From G963665495 sp963667575 (GTDB lineage: Bacteria > Desulfobacterota > Desulfovibrionia > Desulfovibrionales > Desulfovibrionaceae): 64,000 bases of DNA. The notes below the pieces were generated by a model, which was given only the letters and a program-made list of their open reading frames with translations, was not told the origin of the DNA and did not search any database. This document shows positions 57,076-64,000 of this stretch, one piece after another (position 1 is the first letter of the stretch; every line of letters starts with the position of its first letter). The translations under genes were made by a program, and so were the position numbers. The stretch spans positions 1 to 64,000 of the forward strand of contig CAXXHY010000003.1 in assembly GCA_963667575.2 (NCBI GenBank). The letters run 5' to 3'.

Positions 57076-59317
57076 TCAGAGGATGGAGTATTTTTCGAGT
57101 TTTCTGTACAGGGTCCGGCGATTGATGCCCAGGAGATCTGCGGCTGCGCTCTTGTTCCAGCGCGCCTGTTCCAGGGCATTGAGAATGGCCTGTTTTTCCG
57201 TTGCTTCATCCGCGTATTGCGTTTCCAGTGAGGCAGGAAAAAACAGTGTCTGCATCGGCTTCTGCAAGGAGTTCTTCCGGCAGGTGCTGGAGGTCGATGG
57301 CGTTGCCGGGCGGCGCCATGATGCAGGCGTGCTCCAATGCGTGCTTGAGTTCCCGAACGTTGCCGGGCCAGGAATAGCTGAGCAGCGCGTCCAGGGCAGC
57401 CGGCGTGGGACCTTCGAGGTGTTTGTGAAAATGCGAGGCGTATTTCATGATGAAATGGGAAGCCAGCAGCGGAATATCTTCGACGCGGTCGCGTAACGGA
57501 GGCAAATGGATGGAAACCACTTTCAGACGGAAAAAGAGATCCTTGCGAAAAAGTCCCTGCCGGATGCGTTCCTCAAGATTCCGGTTGGTGGCTGCCAGCA
57601 GCCGGACATTCACCTTGATGGAACGGGTTTCCCCGACGCGTTCGAATTCCTTGTATTCCAGGACCCGCAGCAGTTTGAGCTGGATGGACATGGGCAGGTC
57701 GCCGATTTCATCCAGTAGCAGCGTTCCGCCCTGGGCTGCTTCGAATCTTCCGACTTTGTTTGCCGTGGCTCCGGTGAACGCTCCTTTGACATGACCGAAA
57801 AGTTCGCTCTCCAGCAGGGTTTCGGAAAGGGCGGCACAGTTGAGTTTTATCAGCGGTCCGCTGGAACGAGAGCCTTCCTTGTGCAGGGCTTCGGCCACAA
57901 GCTCTTTGCCGGTACCGTTATCGCCGGTGATCAACACGGTGGTGTCGATGTCTCCGAGTTGTCTGATACGAGTAAAGACGGCTTCCATGGCGGGACTTTT
58001 TCCGATTATGCCGTTGAAACACGCATTCCGGGAGAGTTCCTGTTCCAATCGGATTGAGCGTGTGACGTCGCGCAGCAGAACCATGCTGCCAGAGGTTCTG
58101 TCGTCGATTTCCTTGAGTGGGATGATGCTGATGGAAAGAACAATTTCATGCTTGTCCGGGCAGGTGCAGGTGGCCTGGCATTCCTGCAGTGTGCTTCTGT
58201 CAATCAGGGCCTTGCTGAGAGTGTCGTTGATATCGCAATGCAGGAGATGCAAAAGGTTTTGCCTGATCAAAGTATTGTGCGACTGATGACGGAGCAGAGG
58301 GAGCTGCATGAAAGACTGATTGGCCTCAATGATGCGCATTTCATGGTCTACCATGACCACAGCAAAAGGCATGTTGTGAAAAATTGTTTCCAGATGAAAG
58401 GCCGTACGTTCGCGCTGAATGCGATATTCACGCAGTTTTTTATCGATCTCGATACGTTGCGTAATATCTCTGCCCACGATTTGATATTCGATGAATTTGT
58501 TATTGCCTTTGTACAGCGCCTGAAAATTCTGCTGGAGCCAGCGCACGTCGCCCGATGGGAGCAGTACGCGATGTTCCATAATGCTGTTGGGAGTGCGGGG
58601 AGTCAGGTTGCTGATCAGTTTTTGGACTTTGTCCCGATCATCGGGATGCAACAGATTCCAGTATGAGCTGGCGACGAGTTCCGGGGCGTTTTTTTCAAAA
58701 TAGCGGGAAAAAGTGGCGTTGATAAAGGTAATTCTGCCTTGGACGGATAAACGGCAGATGATTTCCGTCTGATCCTGGACAATATGTCTGAACCGGGCTT
58801 CACTTTGGGCCAGTTCCTGCGTTGTCCGCCATTTAGCGCACAGGGAGGTTGCAAACTGCAGGATTTCACTTTTGTGAAAGGGCTTGTGGAGATAGAGCAA
58901 TTTGTCCGCTGGTGGTATGCGGCTGATAATTTCCTGCGGACCATAATCTTCAAACCCGGTGACCAGAACAATTTCCATGTCCTGATCTTTTTCCCGGATG
59001 CGCTGGGCGAGTTGGACGCCATCCATTCCCGGCGGCATACGAACATCAAGAAAGGCCACGGAAAAAGGACGGTCGGTCTCAAGCGCCTGGTTGAACACCA
59101 GAAGCGCCTCTTCGGCGTTTTTGCAGAGCGTGAGCTCAAAAAGTTTTTGCTCCTGCTGGTCCGATGCTGATCCGAAAAGCCTGTTTTCCAGGGATTGTCT
59201 TGCCTTACGGTCAGCGGATACGGGCGAATCACCCAGTACAGAGCGGTAAAGCGAGCGGATGTCGGATTCGTCATCCACTGCCAGAACACGGAAGGGATTT
59301 GGCTCAGCCCTGAACAT
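57076..59317 (-). CDS. Sigma54-dependent regulator with receiver and two PAS domains (frameshifted)
   Basis: About 746 residues: receiver (VLAVDDESDIRSLY; phosphorylation Asp in FLDVRMPPGMDG), two PAS domains (about 170-420; the second has LLHCDIND and ECQATCTCPD cysteines), AAA+ with GDNGTGKELVAEALH, GAFTGATANK and LLDEIGDLP, and a Fis-type helix-turn-helix (AAADLLGINRRTLYRKL). A +1 in the A6 run at 57238-57243 cuts off that last domain. ATG 59317 overlaps the kinase stop by 14 bases. Architecture and position point to control of the downstream pilin genes. Confidence 0.88.
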
Positions 59318-61211
59318 GCGTGTTCCCTTGGGGAGTTGGGACAATTTCCTGAGGCACTGATGCCAGGGTGAGAGTCATGCACAGTCCGCAGGGCTGGTTG
59401 TGCGAGGCATGGATGGCCCCGTTGATGGCCGCCAGGGCGTTGGCGCACCAGTGCAGTCCGAGTCCGCGTCCGCCGTGGGTTTTGGTGGAAAAGTCCCGTT
59501 CGAACAGTCTGGCCAGATTCTCGTTGCTTACGCCCGGACCATTGTCGCAAACCTGTACGATAATATTGTCGTCATCCGTCTGGGACTGGTCCGCCTTGAT
59601 CGTTACGAGGCCCTGCCGTCCGCTGCGTTCCAGTGCGTCGAAAGAATTCATCAGCAGGTTTTGGAAAATCTGGATAAGCGTGACCCTGAGGCCGTGGACA
59701 TAAATGGAATCCAGATCGCCGATGCGTTCAATTGTCATTAATGCGCTGGAGCGTTTTGAGATGAGCAACTCCACGCTGTTGATGATTTCACCGAGGCAGA
59801 TCCGTTCGAGAATCGGCTTGTTGTGTGAGATGGAAAGGTAATTGGAAAGGACTTTTTCGATGTTGCGAACGAGTTGACCAGCCTGGTTGGTATGGACGCC
59901 GATCTGCTCGACGCCTGTTGTCAGGTCGGAAAAGGAGAAACGTAAAAAATCAATGAGATCGTTTTTGCGTTCCGGATCGATTTCGGGATTGCGCAGCTCG
60001 ATCAATCCGCGGGTGACATTGGCTGCAGGAGCCTGGCTGCAAATGGATTTGATGTCGTCCAGACTGCCGACAATTGAGGTCAATGAATTGCGTACGTTGT
60101 GGATGATTCCCGCTGCGGTTTCGGACATGCCCGCGTAGTAGGAATTTTCTATCTGGCGCTGCTTTGTCTCCTCCATGCGTCGCAACAGATAATGGAATTC
60201 CTTGCTTAGCGTACCGATTTCGTCATTGCGTGTGGAAGGAGTGAAATCAGTATGTTCCAGAGTATCCGACATGGTCACGACCTGGCTTTTGAGCCGTTCC
60301 AGCGGGCTTGTAATAAGCTTGCGCAGCAAAATGAACAAAACAAGGAGCAAAAGGCCGCCGCTTATGGCCAGAAAAATCTGGATATAGCGTGCCGCACGCA
60401 ATCCCTGGGACAGGACGTCCCTGTTCATTTCGCTGGTGAGACATAAAAAGGGCGTATCGGTGATGTCCCGAAGCAAAGAAACTATGCGTACTTTTTGGGG
60501 CGTTATGTTGTCGAGCAGGAATGCCTTGTTCTTGGGCAGAAGGTACAGCTTGGATCGTTGGGCCGGGCTGAGATCGTCCAGAGGAGTCAGCGAAATGGGC
60601 AGCTGCGTTTGCAGTTGCAGATTTTCCAGGTAGAATTTGTCGAGCAGTCGTCCCATTACCAGCGAACCTCTGGATGGCCCCTTGTTTTCGCTGGTCAGGA
60701 TGGCGAACGAAGTGATCAGCATGGGGCCGGCTTTTGTTTCAATGATGCCGGCAAGGTCTTTGCGTACTATTTTTGTATCCAGTTCAGGGGGAATTTTTTT
60801 GAGGGCAGAGTCAAAGAAAGCGGAGACAGGGAGTTCCTTTTTGGTCTGCAGGTTGAAACCTTTTGAAAAGACCACATTGCCGGTTGTGTCCGCTATGAGA
60901 AACAAGTTGAGTTTTGTGTCCAGAAATGTGGAGTTCGGAAGATTGTTTTCCAGGTATTCAGGTGAATTGCCGGAGACGAATTCATAGGTGTCGTCCCATT
61001 GTGCCCAATCCTGATCCAGGATTTTCAAATGTTCCAGCTCATTTTCGAAAGCCAGTAGAATTCGCTGCAGGTGCGCCTTTGCTTCCCGGTTTTCCAGTTC
61101 GACGAATTGAGGAAGAATGATCCGGTTTTCAACAAACGAACTCATCCCGAGAATGACGCAATAGACCGCAATCAGAATAAGAAAAAGTTTGCTGCTGAGG
61201 CGTGCTTTCAT
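59304..61211 (-). CDS. CHASE4-HAMP sensor histidine kinase
   Basis: A 635-residue membrane kinase: helix 1 (about 8-25), periplasmic CHASE4-like domain (LDQDWAQWDDTYEFV is typical), helix 2 (about 282-302, IQIFLAISGGLLLLVLFILL), HAMP, a dimerisation domain with GIIHNVRNSLTSI, and an ATPase domain (FQNLLMNSFDAL, VCDNGPGVSNENL, GGRGLGLHWCANAL). Its 3' end overlaps the sigma54 regulator start, so they form one two-component pair. Confidence 0.9.
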   Translation of the reverse strand: MKARLSSKLFLILIAVYCVILGMSSFVENRIILPQFVELENREAKAHLQRILLAFENELEHLKILDQDWAQWDDTYEFVSGNSPEYLENNLPNSTFLDTKLNLFLIADTTGNVVFSKGFNLQTKKELPVSAFFDSALKKIPPELDTKIVRKDLAGIIETKAGPMLITSFAILTSENKGPSRGSLVMGRLLDKFYLENLQLQTQLPISLTPLDDLSPAQRSKLYLLPKNKAFLLDNITPQKVRIVSLLRDITDTPFLCLTSEMNRDVLSQGLRAARYIQIFLAISGGLLLLVLFILLRKLITSPLERLKSQVVTMSDTLEHTDFTPSTRNDEIGTLSKEFHYLLRRMEETKQRQIENSYYAGMSETAAGIIHNVRNSLTSIVGSLDDIKSICSQAPAANVTRGLIELRNPEIDPERKNDLIDFLRFSFSDLTTGVEQIGVHTNQAGQLVRNIEKVLSNYLSISHNKPILERICLGEIINSVELLISKRSSALMTIERIGDLDSIYVHGLRVTLIQIFQNLLMNSFDALERSGRQGLVTIKADQSQTDDDNIIVQVCDNGPGVSNENLARLFERDFSTKTHGGRGLGLHWCANALAAINGAIHASHNQPCGLCMTLTLASVPQEIVPTPQGNTHVQG

Positions 61212-61261
61212 TGTTGGTGTTAATCGGTTGTCTTTTCAGGGGTCGGAAAATGAATCATCTT

Positions 61262-61864
61262 TTATTGCTGTTTTTTGGCTCCCATTAAATACATTCTGTA
61301 CATGTTTCCAAGAAAAAAGAGAAGGGTTAGCAGTGCATTTCCTTTGTGCGTCAAAAAGATATTCCACCAGTTGATCAGGGTCAGGCGTATTCCTAATGGT
61401 GGTATTCCATCATTGAGAATTGCAAAGGGAAATTGCAGTGAAAAGAAGCAAAGCCAGGAGAGCAGCACGGTTGCCAGGGCTTCCAGGCGCTTAAACAAAG
61501 AGAGTCCGGGCCAGGAGAGAGCCAGTGCCAGCATGAGGCATAGCTGCAGGATGTTGTCCCTTAATGAAAAATTGGCCTGCAGTATGAGTACTCCCTGTTC
61601 CTTGGCCGGGTCGCCCTCCGGATGGCGGAGCAAAGCTATTTCGAAATGTATGTTTCCCTGCAGTGATTTTTTGAGGGGAATGAGTTTTTGTATTTGGCTG
61701 GAAGGATCCAGTGTGGCGACTTCCACCCTGAGTAAAGGCAGAATGGCGTGTTTTTGCAAAAAAGGGAATGATGCGTATAGCAGAAGAAAAATAACTATAT
61801 AGCTGATAAAAAATAGCAGACTGAAAAAAATTATGGCGCGTGGTTTGTTATTTTTCCAGATCAT
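61262..61864 (-). CDS. Exosortase H-associated membrane protein (likely)
   Basis: 200 residues from ATG 61864, which overlaps the exosortase stop (ATGA). An N-terminal helix (IIFFSLLFFISYIVIFLLLY), a periplasmic segment, then three further helices. The overlap and shape match the membrane protein that accompanies exosortase H in other genomes. No catalytic motif is seen. Confidence 0.65.
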   Translation of the reverse strand: MIWKNNKPRAIIFFSLLFFISYIVIFLLLYASFPFLQKHAILPLLRVEVATLDPSSQIQKLIPLKKSLQGNIHFEIALLRHPEGDPAKEQGVLILQANFSLRDNILQLCLMLALALSWPGLSLFKRLEALATVLLSWLCFFSLQFPFAILNDGIPPLGIRLTLINWWNIFLTHKGNALLTLLFFLGNMYRMYLMGAKKQQ

Positions 61865-62367
61865 TCTGTTTTTGCCCGTGTCAACCATATGAAGTAAAAG
61901 ATTACAGTAGGCATGATTGTTGCCATTGGTGCAACAAGAGTATGGATGAAATCAAACGACGAATAATAATACTTGCTGACATAGTATAGGGCGGTAATTC
62001 GTAAAATGTTGCAGGCTACCAGTATTATCCATCCTAGCACCAGTCCCATGATTTTGTAGCGGATCATGCAGGGAAAGGAAAGAATGGCGGCAGTGAGAAG
62101 AATCAGGGCGTTGATGCCGTCGCATTCCTCAGTGATGACGACGACCGGTGTTTTATGAGACAATAGGGTGGAACCATTGCGTACGCAGCCTTCTGCCGGA
62201 GTCGCGGTTTGGACGATAAAGCAACTGGCAGAGGCCAGTAATTTGGACCAGCCTTCACGCTCGGACAATACCGGGCCGTATTCGAATACAAGTGCCAGCA
62301 ACAGGCTGATGCCAATGAATTTGCAGGCGAACAGGATATTTGATTTTGTCAGAAATTGAGAAGCCAT
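61861..62367 (-). CDS. Exosortase/archaeosortase family protein, XrtH-like
   Basis: A 168-residue polytopic membrane cysteine peptidase. The core is EECDGINALILLTAAILSFP (catalytic Cys), then NILRITALYYVSKYY (Arg) and FDFIHTLVAPM (His), the Cys-Arg-His triad of exosortases. The small size and paired membrane protein fit exosortase H, which processes proteins ending in an IPTLxxWG-CTERM tail. No protein with such a tail is encoded in this window. Confidence 0.78.
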   Translation of the reverse strand: MASQFLTKSNILFACKFIGISLLLALVFEYGPVLSEREGWSKLLASASCFIVQTATPAEGCVRNGSTLLSHKTPVVVITEECDGINALILLTAAILSFPCMIRYKIMGLVLGWIILVACNILRITALYYVSKYYYSSFDFIHTLVAPMATIMPTVIFYFIWLTRAKTE

Positions 62368-63101
62368 TTGAATTTATCCGCAATGAAAATGTCTTTTTTG
62401 AAGGTCTGGCATTGGCAATAGATCATTAAAATAAGCATTGTTGGCTCTGATCAGGAAACAAACGGCTATCAGTGCGGAGAATTTCAAATTTTCATGCAAT
62501 GAGTTATAGAAACGTACTCGCCATTGTCGGGGCCAGAGCAAAAAAATGTACAGCTGATTGGTACGTTTTTTCGTTCACGTTAATAGATTGCTTTATGGAG
62601 CGCGTCAACTTGGTGTAGAGCGATGCAAACTAAAAATATGGGGTGCGGCTGTTGGCTCTTTTTACCAGATATGCGGCACTTTTTACAAAACTTTTTCAAA
62701 AAAAACAGACGACTGAGGTCAAATAATATATATCCTTCTCCGCGTCGGCAAATAGCCACCAGGGCAAGCGGGTGATTTTTGATGATTGACCGCAAATGGT
62801 GGTGAGGCGGATTGTCCTTTATACTTCATTCGTATTGTTGATTTCAAATCAAAGACTGTACTAACTCCCTATGAAGGGGATATGTTTTTTCGAAAGAGAA
62901 AAAATATCTTTTTGGTGCAATCATCAGCCGATATATGTACATGTGTCGTTATGGTCATGATGCAGGGATATTTTGCCAGTTGCGACCATTTCTGTACATA
63001 AAATTGATGAGTAAGTGCAATTTGTCAAAAAAATTATTTGACAATATATATCAAAGTTTTGTGATTATTGGAATCATGTTGCAGTAGCGGAGTTGTAGTT
63101 T
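62368..63101. other. Intergenic region upstream of the PAS-GAF gene
   Basis: 734 bases without a gene I can support. TTGACA at 63038-63043 is a possible -35 for the gene that follows, with only a weak -10. The 62380-62480 part should hold the exosortase promoter on the minus strand. No tRNA, repeat or riboswitch was recognised. Confidence 0.4.
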
Positions 63102-64000
63102 ATGGATTCGTCTAAGAAATCTTTTGCTGTTGATCAATTGCTGTGGCTTTTTGATCAATCTCCCGTGCCAACCTATATTTGGCGAATGGAAGATGGAACG
63201 CCTAAATTTATAGCTTGCAATCAGGAGGCCCTTTTATTTTCAGGACAGGATATTAAAAAATTATTTGGTAAAAGTTCCAGAGAAATTTTCCCTGATTCTC
63301 AAGATTTAATAACATTTCTGGAGGAATGTTTCTACTCTAAGGAATATTTTACACGAGAATTTGAATTCAAATTGCGAATTCTTGAAGAAAAACGTTTTTT
63401 AAGGGCTAATTTTGTATTTATAGATCCTGATATTGTTGTTCTGCATATTAAAGATTTATCTTTTGAAAAAGAAAACGAAGATAGATTGATAGTAAGCTCA
63501 AAAAAATTGGAGATTTTGAAAGCTGTAAGTAAATGTATCAGCATGGCTACTACAGTTAATGAAATGGCTTGGAAAACTGTGGATGAATTGCAAAAGCAGC
63601 TTGAAGTTGATCTTGCTGTTTTTTATATTCGCAGAAAAGATGAATTAATTCTCGAATCAGAGCGATCAACGGGATTGCATTTTCCCAATGCAGATCAACT
63701 ACAGCATAAAGTCGGCGAATGTCTGTGCGGAATGGCTGCACAACAGGGATTCAGCTATTATTCTGAAGACATCCATTCCGATCCACGTTGCACCCACGAG
63801 GAATGCAAAAAAGTTGGTTTGCATTCTTTTGCGGCTATTCCTCTGTGGGTTGCGGGTGAAAATTTGGGGGTTGTCGGTATAGGTCTCAAAGAAAGTCGTG
63901 ATTTTTCAAAGTATTCGGAATTACTGGAATCTTTGGGGACTGTAATTGCCACCGGACTGCACGGTGCTTTGCTGTTTGAAAAAGTCAGTCAGCACGCGGA
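63102..64000 (+). CDS. PAS-GAF sensor protein, truncated by the window end
   Basis: 299 codons are seen from ATG 63102, open to the edge. Residues about 12-120 are PAS-like (FDQSPVPTYIWRMEDGTPKF), then a short coiled link, then a GAF domain (about 145-295). The GAF carries GECLCGMAAQQG and DPRCTHEECKKVGLHSFAAI: four cysteines in a pattern common in deltaproteobacterial sensors, possibly a thiol or Fe-S site. A kinase or GGDEF output domain probably follows outside the window. Its AT-rich composition differs from most neighbours. Confidence 0.75.
   Translation, partial: MDSSKKSFAVDQLLWLFDQSPVPTYIWRMEDGTPKFIACNQEALLFSGQDIKKLFGKSSREIFPDSQDLITFLEECFYSKEYFTREFEFKLRILEEKRFLRANFVFIDPDIVVLHIKDLSFEKENEDRLIVSSKKLEILKAVSKCISMATTVNEMAWKTVDELQKQLEVDLAVFYIRRKDELILESERSTGLHFPNADQLQHKVGECLCGMAAQQGFSYYSEDIHSDPRCTHEECKKVGLHSFAAIPLWVAGENLGVVGIGLKESRDFSKYSELLESLGTVIATGLHGALLFEKVSQHA

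Noticed and set aside
1..64000. CRISPR arrays, insertion sequences, prophage or integration sites
   Set aside because: No regularly spaced repeats, transposase or integrase motifs, or tRNA-linked direct repeats were found.

Overview
Organism. The window reads as part of a sulfate-reducing deltaproteobacterium of the Desulfovibrionales type (inference). The evidence is dsrC with its two C-terminal cysteines, a heterodisulfide-reductase (Hdr)/MvhD electron-transfer operon, a PxxKW cysteine-rich protein, a YcaO-TPR protein, many two-component, PAS and c-di-GMP proteins, and plausible selenocysteine use. I found no rRNA, tRNA, CRISPR array, insertion sequence or prophage.

Sequence quality. About 38 single-base frameshifts break otherwise well conserved genes, nearly all +1 in short homopolymers. 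They cluster at 4-14.7 kb, 40.6-49.1 kb and 55.9-57.3 kb; 14.7-40.6 kb is almost clean. I read them as assembly errors and describe these genes as intact products with the break located. One frameshift (prfB) is a genuine programmed site. One in-frame TGA (nucleotidase, 9588-9590) is a candidate selenocysteine codon.

Layout. 0.1-3.6 kb: ferrous iron uptake (FeoA, Cys-rich membrane peptide, FeoA, FeoB) and a Fur regulator. 3.8-8.8 kb (minus): class I aldolase, MEMO-family protein, MshEN-like protein, dapA, dapF. 8.8-15.4 kb (minus): corC, lnt, prfB, diguanylate cyclase, FlhG-like ATPase, HU/IHF, lipoprotein nucleotidase. 15.5-20.5 kb (minus): PilZ protein, mnmG, M20 peptidase, PxxKW protein. 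21-28.4 kb: GT-C-type membrane protein, a large chemoreceptor, and a TPR membrane protein with a retroviral-type CCHC zinc knuckle. 28.4-31.5 kb (minus): methyltransferase, YcaO-TPR and dsrC. 31.8-38.3 kb: AraC regulator, EamA exporter, GGDEF-EAL protein, periplasmic hydrolase.

38.4-49.6 kb (minus) is one eight-gene operon: hdrA, mvhD, FdhB/FrhB-like, a fused double HdrA carrying a receiver-like insert, hdrC, hdrB, a tandem Usp and an HdrD-like CCG protein. It encodes a soluble electron-bifurcating or electron-transfer complex. A PAS histidine kinase and an NtrC-type regulator diverge from it at 50-53.3 kb.

53.4-61.2 kb (minus) is a pilus-like locus. A CHASE4 histidine kinase and a sigma54-dependent regulator lie upstream of two prepilins, a PilX-like anchor with a lectin-like region, and a small secreted protein. 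A sigma54 promoter and twin palindromes lie between regulator and pilins. An exosortase H-like pair (61.2-62.4 kb) and the start of a PAS-GAF sensor that runs off the end close the window.
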